64,000 nt of DNA from Ruminococcus sp. (GTDB taxonomy: Bacteria > Bacillota > Clostridia > Oscillospirales > Ruminococcaceae), in the NCBI GenBank assembly GCA_017543335.1, contig JAFYGE010000042.1, positions 51,960-115,959 of the forward strand, in the 5' to 3' direction. The notes below the pieces were generated by a model. It saw only the letters and a program-made list of their open reading frames with translations. It did no database searches and was not told where the DNA came from. Both the position numbers and the translations under genes were made by a program. This document shows, piece after piece, positions 16,568 to 23,861 of the stretch. Each line of letters begins with the position of its first letter. Positions within the stretch are counted from its first letter, which is position 1.

Positions 16568-17938
16568 TTATTTTATGATATGTCCTGCAACAGCCCAGTT
16601 CATAGCGTCTGTTATCTTCACATCCACGAACTGACCTATAAGTGAGGCATCTCCCTCAAATTCAACTATGATGAACTCATTGCTCTTGCCGGTGAGGTAT
16701 CCCTCACGCTTCTTTGCATGATCGTCAACCAGAACACGCATAGTCCTTCCAATAAAGCGTTTATAATGCTCCGAGGAGATCTCACGCTGAGTTTCAAGCA
16801 AAGTTCTCATCCGCTTACTCTTTGTCTCGTCCGATATTGCATCAGGCATTGCCGCAGCTTTAGTGCCGGAACGCTTTGAGTATATAAACGAGTAGATGTT
16901 ATCATACCTGACTTTTTTTATAAGTTCAAGCGTAGCATTGAAGTCCTCATCACTCTCATCCGGAAAACCGACTATAAGGTCGGTAGTCAGTGAGAAATCG
17001 GGAGCTTTGCTGTATATATAGTCAACTGTCTCAAGATATTTTTCGACAGTATAATTGCGGTTCATTCTTTTCAGCACATCGCTGCTGCCGCTCTGTACCG
17101 GAAGATGAAGATGTTTTGCGACCTTTTCACATTCAAAAATAGCATCTATCAGTTCACGGGAAGCATCTTTAGGATGCGACGACATGAAACGGATGATAAA
17201 CTCGCCTTCTATTTTGTCGAGTTCTCTGAGAAGCTGCGGAAAGCTCAGACCGTCTTTGAGGTCTTTTCCGTAGGAGTTCACGTTTTGTCCGAGCAGCATT
17301 ATTTCCTTATAACCGGAAGATACGAGCTCCCTGACTTCTTTGATGATGTCCTCAGGATCTCTGCTTCGCTCTCTTCCACGGACATACGGCACAATGCAGT
17401 AAGTACAGAAATTATTGCATCCGAACATTATCGGAACAGAAGCCTTGAAATTGCTCTCACGCACCTGTTCGACCGCTTCTGAGAAATCGTCATACTCTGA
17501 GATATCCGCAGAGAACTTCTTGCCTTTCAGACTTTCCAGCAGCAGTGACGGCAAGGCACTTATAGCGGACGTACCAAGTACTATCTCCACCTGCGGATAT
17601 GATTTTTTTATCTTTTCCGCAATATGCTCCTGAGCGGTCATGCAGCCTGCAACACCGATTATCAGTGAAGGTTTGGTCTCTTTGAGTTTTTTCATACTTC
17701 CGACAATGCCGAAAACTCTGTCCTCAGCCGATTCACGCACTGCACAGGTATTTAGTATGATAAGGTCAGCCTTATTCTCGTCGTCCGTAAATGAATACCC
17801 CATTTTCCGGAGCAGTCCCTTTATTTTTTCGCCGTCTGAGACATTGAGCTGACATCCGAAACTGCGTACATACGCATATTTTTCACTATCTCCGAATATC
17901 TGTCTGATCTCATTTATAACAGCCGTATTGTCTTTCAA
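16568..17938 (-). CDS. miaB: tRNA methylthiotransferase MiaB
   Basis: A radical SAM enzyme that adds a methylthio group to i6A37 of tRNA, completing the modification begun by MiaA. The N-terminal cluster cysteine lies in SFGCQLN; LNTCAVRE and GVAGCMT supply others; the radical SAM motif is CNNFCTYCIVP; the C-terminal TRAM domain ends the protein. I place the start at TTG 17938 (456 residues, family-typical), with GAGGG seven bases upstream, because a consensus-like promoter lies within the longer reading that begins at 18007. Confidence 0.95.
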   Translation of the reverse strand: MKDNTAVINEIRQIFGDSEKYAYVRSFGCQLNVSDGEKIKGLLRKMGYSFTDDENKADLIILNTCAVRESAEDRVFGIVGSMKKLKETKPSLIIGVAGCMTAQEHIAEKIKKSYPQVEIVLGTSAISALPSLLLESLKGKKFSADISEYDDFSEAVEQVRESNFKASVPIMFGCNNFCTYCIVPYVRGRERSRDPEDIIKEVRELVSSGYKEIMLLGQNVNSYGKDLKDGLSFPQLLRELDKIEGEFIIRFMSSHPKDASRELIDAIFECEKVAKHLHLPVQSGSSDVLKRMNRNYTVEKYLETVDYIYSKAPDFSLTTDLIVGFPDESDEDFNATLELIKKVRYDNIYSFIYSKRSGTKAAAMPDAISDETKSKRMRTLLETQREISSEHYKRFIGRTMRVLVDDHAKKREGYLTGKSNEFIIVEFEGDASLIGQFVDVKITDAMNWAVAGHIIK

Positions 17939-17978
17939 ATCGCAGCCCTCGCATTCACTTAATTTCCTGTAATATTTA

Positions 17979-18007
17979 ATTATAACATGAAATTCTTTAT
18001 TTTTCAA
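17979..18007 (-). promoter_or_regulatory. miaB promoter
   Basis: On the minus strand TTGAAA and TATAAT are separated by exactly 17 bases, about 40 bases upstream of the TTG start. The -35 box coincides with the longest possible miaB start codon, so that start would fall upstream of the transcript. Confidence 0.75.
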
Positions 18008-18175
18008 GTATTTGCATGATACAGCTTATATTATTATATAATTTACAAAACAGGACAGAATTTTTTGTACTCCGTACATATGACGGAATATTTTCAGACT
18101 CCGGCTCCTGATTTTTGGGATTCTTTCCTATTATTATAATAGCACACTTCGGTCAATAAATCAATATAAACACAT

Positions 18176-18203
18176 AAAAAAGTCTCCGCATCATGCAGAG
18201 ACT
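18176..18203 (-). terminator. Intrinsic terminator overlapping a stop codon
   Basis: On the minus strand a nine-pair stem (GTCTCTGCA with TGCGGAGAC, one G-U) is followed by six T. The left arm contains the last codons and stop of the 166-residue membrane protein gene. Confidence 0.8.
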
Positions 18204-18691
18204 TTTCCGGACTTTCGTCTTTTACGTATTATAATGTCAGCAATAGTCAGAGCAGCCGAAAGCAGAGCGAGTACCATAAAGATATAAGCTCCGGAATCAG
18301 GCCGCAGGTTGATAGCTTTACGGGTGTATATCTCGCTGAGTTCATCGTTGGCATACCGGCAAAGCACTCCGAACGCAGCCATTGTCCCGGCTGCAAGCAG
18401 CGAGGGTATCCAGCTGAAAACCGGAAGCAGGAGTCCGGCAGCTGCAAGGATAAGTGCAGCAGTTATAACAGCCGAAGCTGTCTCAGCACCCTTATACATA
18501 GTTTCGTCGGTATATTCTCCGCAGTCAACATCGTCCTTAATGTCAGCTATAAGATAGACTCCGGTGAAATTCTTTGAATGACCGGAAATTATCTTTATAT
18601 CAGCTTTAGCAAATGACATAAACAAACTCAGAATACTCAGAAAAATGAGCAGTTTACCGCTCCAGAAAAAAACTGTTCTCTTGCCGTTCAC
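18191..18691 (-). CDS. Four-helix membrane protein, unknown
   Basis: A 166-residue integral membrane protein with about four hydrophobic segments, the first right at the N-terminus (SGKLLIFLSILSLFMSF), and a short basic C-terminal tail (IRKRRKSGK). It resembles small membrane proteins common in Ruminococcaceae but I cannot name a family. The start is taken as GTG 18691, with GAGGGG about seven bases upstream; a longer reading to 18751 would begin on the -35 box of a perfect promoter. It has its own promoter and terminator, so it is a one-gene unit. Confidence 0.65.
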   Translation of the reverse strand: MNGKRTVFFWSGKLLIFLSILSLFMSFAKADIKIISGHSKNFTGVYLIADIKDDVDCGEYTDETMYKGAETASAVITAALILAAAGLLLPVFSWIPSLLAAGTMAAFGVLCRYANDELSEIYTRKAINLRPDSGAYIFMVLALLSAALTIADIIIRKRRKSGKVSA

Positions 18692-18722
18692 AGACATCCC
18701 CTCTTTACAAAAAGCTATTGGT

Positions 18723-18751
18723 ATTATACACCTGTACCGAGGAATTGTCAA
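18723..18751 (-). promoter_or_regulatory. Consensus sigma-A-type promoter for the membrane protein
   Basis: On the minus strand TTGACA and TATAAT are both perfect with 17-bp spacing, giving a leader of about 25 bases before the GTG at 18691. Confidence 0.85.
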
Positions 18752-18764
18752 TTTATGCAGCGGA

Positions 18765-19673
18765 TCATTTTTTCAGGTCAAGATATTTTTCAAGTTCGTT
18801 TATATAGACTTCTCCCATTTCGCTGAGAATGATGTTTTTCTTGGTAATATAGCCGATCTCCATGATACTGTCATCGTCAGCAAGGGGCACGGCAGTATAG
18901 TCCGAACCGTTAAGACTTCCGCAGATTATTCCGGAACAGAAAGTATAGCCGTGAAGTCCTTTCATGAGATTCAGCATAGTTGAACGGTCACAGGCTTTGA
19001 TAACACGCTTTATATCGTGGGTGCTGAATATCTCCTCGGCAAAATAGAGCGAGCTTTTATCTCCCTGTTCAAAAGTGAGGCACGGATACTCTTCGAGTGC
19101 TGAAAAAGGTATAGACTTCTGGTCGGCAAGCGGATGACCTTTCCACAGATAAGCATAAACACCGCATTCTATGAGTTTATGGAATTCAAGTCCGTTCGTA
19201 CTGAAAAGGCGGGTCATCATATTCCTGTTAAAATCACTGAGATAAAGCACTCCTATCTCGCTGCGTAGGGTGCTTACGTCCTCAATGACTTCAGCTGTTC
19301 TCGTTTCACGTATTGCGAACTCGTAACCGGAAGTTCCGAACTGCTTGACCATTTCAACAAACGCTTTTACTGCAAAGGAGTAGTGCTGTGCGGATACACC
19401 GAACTTTTTCTTTACCTTTCCTCCAAGATACTTATCCTGCAAGGTCTCATACTGCTGATAGACCTGTCTTGCGTATGTTATGAACTCAGCACCGTCATTA
19501 GTAAGTGAAACTCCCTTTCCGCTGCGGTTGAATATAACTACTCCTATTTCCTTTTCAAGCTCCCTGACCGCACTTGTCAGGGAAGGCTGAGCGATATAAA
19601 GCTGCTCGGCAGCTTTGTTCATTGAACCTGTCTCTGAGATAGTTATGACGTAATGTAATTGCTGTAAAGTCAT
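18765..19673 (-). CDS. LysR-family transcriptional regulator
   Basis: A 302-residue DNA-binding regulator. The N-terminal winged helix has the typical LysR pattern MTLQQLHYVITISETGSMNK with AAEQLYIAQPSLTSAVRELE as the recognition helix (about residues 18-40). A periplasmic-binding-like effector domain covers about 90-295. The AGAGG ribosome site is well placed. It lies 66 bases downstream of an aminotransferase gene on the same strand and may be co-transcribed with it, which suggests amino-acid metabolism as its target; the effector is unknown. Confidence 0.9.
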   Translation of the reverse strand: MTLQQLHYVITISETGSMNKAAEQLYIAQPSLTSAVRELEKEIGVVIFNRSGKGVSLTNDGAEFITYARQVYQQYETLQDKYLGGKVKKKFGVSAQHYSFAVKAFVEMVKQFGTSGYEFAIRETRTAEVIEDVSTLRSEIGVLYLSDFNRNMMTRLFSTNGLEFHKLIECGVYAYLWKGHPLADQKSIPFSALEEYPCLTFEQGDKSSLYFAEEIFSTHDIKRVIKACDRSTMLNLMKGLHGYTFCSGIICGSLNGSDYTAVPLADDDSIMEIGYITKKNIILSEMGEVYINELEKYLDLKK

Positions 19674-19739
19674 TTATTACCTCTTTCTTCCGGAATATAC
19701 TGTACCGGACTTTCTTTCATGCACTATGTACAGAACTCG

Positions 19740-20909
19740 TTATTTTCTATATGGCATCTTCTTTCTTATGTCATTGAGTCTCTCAAGTGCTGCATTAAGT
19801 GTTTCGTCCTTTTTAGCAAAATGGAAACGTATATAGCGATTTTCCGGCTCTTTGAAGAAGCTTGAACCCGGTACAGCTCCTACGCCGACTTTTTCTGCAA
19901 GGAGCTCGCAGAATTCGAGGTCGCTCTCAAAGCCGAATTCAGATATATCAAGGAGTATATAGTAAGCTCCCTCAGGAACAGTATGAGATATACCGATATC
20001 GTCCAGACCTTTGAGGAAAAGGTCACGCTTATGAGTATACTTATCCTGAAGCCACTTATAGTAGTCGTCACCGAAATTAAGTCCGGTAACAGCAGCTTCC
20101 TGCAATGGTGCAGCAGCTCCTACCGTGAGAAAATCGTGTACTTTCTTGACAGTGTCGATAACTTCCGGAGCAGCAGCAACGTAACCGAGTCTCCAGCCTG
20201 TTATGGAGTATGTTTTAGAAAGTGAATTGCAGAGGATAGTCCTCTCCTTCATGTTAGGAAGAGTTGAAAAATATGTATGTACGTGAGGAGCATACAGGAT
20301 ATGCTCATATACTTCGTCAGTGATAACAAAAGTATCGTATTTTTCTGCAAGCTGAGCAATAATGAGCAGCTCGTCACGAGTGAACACCTTTCCGCATGGA
20401 TTTGAAGGGTTGCAGACAATTATTGCCTTCGGATGCTGCTTGAATGCTGCTTCGAGTACATCTGCATCAAATTTGAACTCCGGAGGTATCAGCGGAACAT
20501 ATATAGGCTCAGCTCCGGAAAGAATAGTGTCAGCACCGTAGTTTTCATAAAACGGAGAGAATACTATAACCTTGTCTCCGGGGTCAGCTACGCTCATCAT
20601 AGCAGCCATCATAGCTTCTGTACTGCCGCAGGTAACGACTATTTCAGAATTAGGGTCGAGCTTCTGACCGGAAAAATGCTCATGTTTACGTGCAAGAGCC
20701 TCACGGAAATTCTGAGCTCCCCATGTAATGGAATACTGGTGGTAGTCCTCTTTAGTTACCTGTGCAAGACGGTCGAGTATCTCCTTTGGCGGCTCAAAAT
20801 CCGGAAAGCCCTGCGAAAGGTTTACTGCACCGTATTTATTTGAAACTCTTGTCATTCTTCTGATAACAGAATCTGTGAAAGTTGCTGTTCTGCCTGAAAG
20901 TTTAGGCAT
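19740..20909 (-). CDS. Class I/II PLP aminotransferase
   Basis: A 389-residue fold-type I aminotransferase. The PLP-binding lysine is in NSLSKTYSITGWRLGY near residue 235; NPSNPCGKVF and ITDEVYEHI provide the cofactor-contact Asn and Asp, and a C-terminal Arg (YIRFHF) binds the carboxylate. The N-terminus (NLSQGFPDFEPP) is like the kynurenine/methionine/aspartate-type enzymes, but the substrate cannot be told from sequence. It has its own consensus promoter, back to back with that of a FadR-type regulator, and is followed by a LysR gene. Confidence 0.92.
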   Translation of the reverse strand: MPKLSGRTATFTDSVIRRMTRVSNKYGAVNLSQGFPDFEPPKEILDRLAQVTKEDYHQYSITWGAQNFREALARKHEHFSGQKLDPNSEIVVTCGSTEAMMAAMMSVADPGDKVIVFSPFYENYGADTILSGAEPIYVPLIPPEFKFDADVLEAAFKQHPKAIIVCNPSNPCGKVFTRDELLIIAQLAEKYDTFVITDEVYEHILYAPHVHTYFSTLPNMKERTILCNSLSKTYSITGWRLGYVAAAPEVIDTVKKVHDFLTVGAAAPLQEAAVTGLNFGDDYYKWLQDKYTHKRDLFLKGLDDIGISHTVPEGAYYILLDISEFGFESDLEFCELLAEKVGVGAVPGSSFFKEPENRYIRFHFAKKDETLNAALERLNDIRKKMPYRK

Positions 20910-20985
20910 ATTTTATCCCTCCTGAAATTAGTATAATTCTTTATATCTCACCATTACCTATCGGATTAATAGTCATTGCTTTTTC

Positions 20986-21014
20986 ATTATAGCACTCAAA
21001 ATTTATATTGTCAA
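20986..21014 (-). promoter_or_regulatory. Consensus promoter of the aminotransferase gene
   Basis: On the minus strand TTGACA and TATAAT are both perfect with 17-bp spacing, leaving a leader of about 70 bases before the ATG at 20909. Confidence 0.85.
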
Positions 21015-21071
21015 TAGCTTTTTCGACATTTTGCAATCTCTTAAACACCCCTTTTTTCTCTCTTATCCCGA

Positions 21072-21101
21072 TTGACTTTGCTGATATCGATGTGGTATAA
21101 T
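21072..21101 (+). promoter_or_regulatory. Promoter of the FadR-type regulator gene
   Basis: TTGACT and TATAAT with 18-bp spacing; the -10 is extended (TGG before it). It lies divergent from, and 58 bases away from, the -35 box of the aminotransferase promoter. Confidence 0.8.
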
Positions 21102-21127
21102 AAAATTATTAATGTACCACCTGTACA
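21092..21127. promoter_or_regulatory. Candidate operator around the regulator's promoter
   Basis: Two inverted patterns are visible: GTGGTA at 21092-21097 with TACCAC at 21115-21120, and a perfect TGTAC-N5-GTACA at 21113-21127. GGT/ACC half-sites are common in FadR-family operators, so autoregulation by the adjacent gene is plausible. No binding data; this is inference. Confidence 0.4.
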
Positions 21128-21146
21128 GTGAAAGGAGCGGATGGAT

Positions 21147-21818
21147 ATGGAAAATTTAGAATTTCAGAAGACCTTAAACTACATTTTTGAACTAATAGAA
21201 AGCGGCATGGTACGTATAGGCGACCGCCTTCCGACTGAACGTGAGATCTCCGCTAAACTCGGAGTAAGCCGGAATTTTGTACGTGAAGCTATCAGAAGCC
21301 TTGAAGCTCTCGGTCTTGTTGAATGCCGTCAGGGGTCGGGCAACTATCTCACCGACAATATCAAGGACTCTATCGCAAAAGCGGTGAACCTCATGCTGCT
21401 CATCAACAAGATAACCCGTGAAGAAGTTTCTTCGTTCAGAAGAACTATGGATAAGTCTATATGTAATTTTCTGATACAGAGGGGTATATCTCCGGATAAT
21501 AAACAGAAAATAACTGATGCACTTAAAAAAATGGAGGAAGCTGATTCATCCTCTGAATACATCGATGCCGATAAGGAATTGCATTATGCAATGATCTATG
21601 CAACAGAAAACCGCCTTTGGATAACATTGCTCGAAGCTGTTTCGCAGACGTATCGCAAATGGATGGATTACTGCTCTATGGCGGCAGACAATGAGATCTC
21701 ACAGCAGCTCCTCGGCATACACGAACAGATCGTTACAGGTATATTTGAAAAGAATATCCCTGCCTGTATGAACGCTATCGATGCTCATTATGACATTACC
21801 GATGACATCAGTATATAA
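21147..21818 (+). CDS. FadR-subfamily GntR transcriptional regulator
   Basis: A 223-residue DNA-binding regulator. The GntR winged helix occupies about residues 5-70 (GDRLPTEREISAKLGVSRN then VREAIRSLEALGLVE), and an all-helical FCD ligand-binding domain covers about 85-215, with ELHYAMIYA and a late HEQI segment as likely metal-contact positions. ATG 21147 is preferred over ATG 21141 because AAAGGAG is only three bases from the latter. It diverges from the aminotransferase gene and has inverted repeats at its own promoter. FCD proteins usually sense small organic acids; the ligand here is unknown. Confidence 0.9.
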   Translation: MENLEFQKTLNYIFELIESGMVRIGDRLPTEREISAKLGVSRNFVREAIRSLEALGLVECRQGSGNYLTDNIKDSIAKAVNLMLLINKITREEVSSFRRTMDKSICNFLIQRGISPDNKQKITDALKKMEEADSSSEYIDADKELHYAMIYATENRLWITLLEAVSQTYRKWMDYCSMAADNEISQQLLGIHEQIVTGIFEKNIPACMNAIDAHYDITDDISI

Positions 21819-21897
21819 AAAATAACAGACTATTATTCTTACCGCAATATGTTACAAATAAAAATGTGTAAAAATGATGAAAGCTGTTGGCGGATAC

Positions 21898-21926
21898 TTG
21901 AAATATCCGCAAATAAATGATATAAT
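21898..21926 (+). promoter_or_regulatory. Promoter of the nfeD-SPFH pair
   Basis: TTGAAA and TATAAT with 17-bp spacing, about 65 bases upstream of the NfeD-like ATG. Confidence 0.8.
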
Positions 21927-21992
21927 ATCATCGTAGATCTTTTACATGATATAGGAGATTCTGCAATATAAATTCAGAAAGGGGGATCCTTT

Positions 21993-22442
21993 ATGGAAGT
22001 AATTATCTGGGCAATAGCTTTTGTTATCTTCGTGATCGCAGAAATAGCAACAGTTCAGCTTGTCTCGATCTGGTTCGCAGTAGGTGCGATAATTACATTA
22101 ATATTATCCGCACTATTCAACCTCGGTCTTGCCGCACAGCTCGGAGTGTTCATACTCTCATCCGGAGCTTTTCTGCTGATAACACTTCCTCTTGTCAAAA
22201 AATACCGCAAAGCCGGTTTTATCCCGACTAACGCAAGTCTGGATATCGGCAAGTCGGCTAAGGTCATAGAGGAGATAAGCATTGACAAAGGCACAGGAAG
22301 AGTAACTCTCAGTGGGGTCGATTGGAGAGCTGTTCCGGAAAAAGAAAATGACATTATTCCGGAAGGAAGTATTGTCACGGTCAAGGATGTTCAAGGTGCA
22401 AAACTCGTAGTTTCACTGAAAAACGAAACTAAAAACAACTAA
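21993..22442 (+). CDS. NfeD-like membrane protein
   Basis: A 149-residue short-form NfeD protein: about three membrane helices in the first 70 residues (IIWAIAFVIFVIAEIATVQL, then IWFAVGAIITLILSAL and an AAQLGVFILSSGAFLLI segment), then a small beta-barrel (OB-like) C-terminal domain about 80-145 (GKSAKVIEEISIDKGTGRV, GVDWRAV). NfeD proteins partner SPFH proteins in membrane microdomains. The partner gene follows 29 bases downstream, so the two form the usual operon. An AGGGGG ribosome site precedes the ATG. Confidence 0.9.
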   Translation: MEVIIWAIAFVIFVIAEIATVQLVSIWFAVGAIITLILSALFNLGLAAQLGVFILSSGAFLLITLPLVKKYRKAGFIPTNASLDIGKSAKVIEEISIDKGTGRVTLSGVDWRAVPEKENDIIPEGSIVTVKDVQGAKLVVSLKNETKNN

Positions 22443-22471
22443 TTTTTTCTATATTTCAGGAGGTAAATACC

Positions 22472-23443
22472 ATGGAAGCAGCAGAACTTATTATTTTAGG
22501 ACTTATTTTATTGTTATTATTTATATTCATCAGAGGTTTCAGGATCGTTCCTCAGGCTCAGGTATACGTTATAGAGCGTTTCGGTTCGTTCAGATGTGAA
22601 TGGCAGACTGGTATCCACTACCTTTGCCCGTTTATCGAGCGTATAGCAAGCAAAGTCTCACTTAAAGAAAAAGTCGTTGACTTTAAGCCTCAGCCGGTTA
22701 TCACTAAAGATAACGTTACAATGCAGATCGATACAGTCGTATTCTATAAGATCACTGACGCTAAACAGTACACTTACGGCGTTGAAAGACCTCTTCAGGC
22801 TATCGAGAATCTTTCAGCTACAACACTCCGTAACATAATCGGTGAACTTGAACTCGATGCTACTCTTACTTCAAGAGACGTTATAAACTCAAAAATCACA
22901 TCTATCCTTGATATGGCTACAGACCGCTGGGGTATCAAGGTTGAGCGAGTAGAGCTCAAGAATATCCTCCCTCCTCGTGAGATCCAGGACGCTATGGAAA
23001 AGCAGATGAAGGCTGAGCGTGAAAGACGTGAAAAGATCCTTCAGGCTGAGGGTGACAAGAAGTCACAGATACTCGTTGCAGAAGGTGAAAAGGAGTCTCA
23101 GATACTCCGTGCTCAGGCTAAGAAAGAAGCTCAGATACTTGAAGCAGAGGCTGAAAAGCAGGCTCTTATCCTCAAGGCTGACGCTGTAAGAGAGCAGAAG
23201 ATACTTGAAGCTACCGGTGAAGCTCAGGCTATTGAAATGGTACAGCAGGCTGTTGCAAACAGTATCGTAAAACTCAACAGTGCTAATCCTAACGAGAAAG
23301 TCATCCAGCTCAAATCACTCGAATCCTTTGCAAAGGCTGCTGACGGAAAAGCTACAAAGATCATTATCCCAAGTGAGATACAGGGTCTTGCAGGTCTCGC
23401 AGCTGGACTTAAAGGCATCGTAGAAAAAGACAATCAGAACTAA
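22472..23443 (+). CDS. Stomatin/paraslipin-type SPFH protein
   Basis: A 323-residue membrane-anchored SPFH (stomatin-prohibitin-flotillin) protein. One N-terminal helix (about residues 4-22), then the SPFH domain (FRIVPQAQVYVIERFGSF onward to about 180) and a long Glu/Ala/Lys coiled coil with repeated QILxAEGEK-type units (about 180-265). Such proteins form rings or scaffolds at the inner membrane together with NfeD. An excellent AGGAGG site precedes the ATG. It ends just before a small hairpin and the R1 repeat. Client proteins are unknown. Confidence 0.92.
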   Translation: MEAAELIILGLILLLLFIFIRGFRIVPQAQVYVIERFGSFRCEWQTGIHYLCPFIERIASKVSLKEKVVDFKPQPVITKDNVTMQIDTVVFYKITDAKQYTYGVERPLQAIENLSATTLRNIIGELELDATLTSRDVINSKITSILDMATDRWGIKVERVELKNILPPREIQDAMEKQMKAERERREKILQAEGDKKSQILVAEGEKESQILRAQAKKEAQILEAEAEKQALILKADAVREQKILEATGEAQAIEMVQQAVANSIVKLNSANPNEKVIQLKSLESFAKAADGKATKIIIPSEIQGLAGLAAGLKGIVEKDNQN

Positions 23444-23449
23444 TATCAG

Positions 23450-23469
23450 GCTCCCCGGTTTCGGGGAGC
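23450..23469 (+). terminator. Weak hairpin after the SPFH gene
   Basis: GCTCCCCG pairs with CGGGGAGC over a short loop just after the stop codon, but no T-run follows, so it may stabilise the message end rather than stop transcription. The clear terminator is about 290 bases further on. Confidence 0.4.
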
Positions 23470-23487
23470 TGCTCGTATATAGCGATT

Positions 23488-23628
23488 TATTGCTCCCTCA
23501 ATTAAACTTTGCCAAAAAGGCGAAGGAAAAAGAACGCAGGAATGCTTACACATTTCAAGTTTTTCTGACGCTGTGAAATTTTCTTTATGACGAGAATTGG
23601 TTGGAAAGGTTTAGTTTGGGGAGCAATA
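23488..23628 (-). repeat. R1 repeat, copy 1 (MITE-like)
   Basis: A 141-base non-coding element with inverted ends (TATTGCTCC at the left, GGAGCAATA at the right), extending inward as imperfect AACTTTGCC/GGTTTAGTT-like arms. Its reverse complement matches the R1 copy at 32903-33064 over nearly the whole length, differing by scattered substitutions and lacking about 20 bases near one end. No coding capacity. The inverted ends and two dispersed copies suggest a miniature inverted-repeat transposable element; no matching transposase is in the window. Confidence 0.75.
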
Positions 23629-23730
23629 TTGAATATTAATGATAATCAAAGGGGATATAGGGGTATATTCGGTTTGTGTAAAGGTCAGTTTAATGTGCAC
23701 TGCAATGCTTGCTGCCATAACTGCTTATAA
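23629..23730 (+). CDS. Possible 33-residue Cys/His-rich peptide (doubtful)
   Basis: A short open frame starting with TTG at 23629 and ending 10 bases before a strong terminator. The C-terminal end reads FNVHCNACCHNCL, with four cysteines and two histidines in ten residues, as in a metal-binding knuckle or a cysteine-rich peptide. The GGGGAG before the TTG belongs to the end of the R1 repeat, so the ribosome site may be accidental. No ATG start and no recognised family; it could equally be a decayed gene end or chance. Confidence 0.15.
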   Translation: MNINDNQRGYRGIFGLCKGQFNVHCNACCHNCL

Positions 23731-23740
23731 ATGATACTCG

Positions 23741-23776
23741 CTCCCTGTATCCGTTTACAGGGAGTTTATTTTTTCT
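23741..23776 (+). terminator. Intrinsic terminator before the TIR operon
   Basis: CTCCCTGTA pairs with TACAGGGAG over a short loop and is followed by TTTATTTTTT. It insulates the TIR operon from the nfeD-SPFH transcript. Confidence 0.8.
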
Positions 23777-23793
23777 AAAAATGATAAAAAATA

Positions 23794-23822
23794 TTGAAAA
23801 ATATGTACGATTATGGTATAAT
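23794..23822 (+). promoter_or_regulatory. Promoter of the TIR-SPFH operon
   Basis: TTGAAA and TATAAT with 17-bp spacing and an extended -10 (TGG before it), about 40 bases upstream of the first ATG. It lies directly after a terminator, so the four-gene unit is probably transcribed independently. Confidence 0.82.
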
Positions 23823-23861
23823 AGTATAAATCTTAAAAAATAAACGGGAAAGAGGTACAAT

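Noticed and set aside
21993-23443. nfeD and stomatin gene as first genes of the TIR operon
   Set aside because: A repeat, a strong terminator and a separate promoter lie between them and the first TIR gene.
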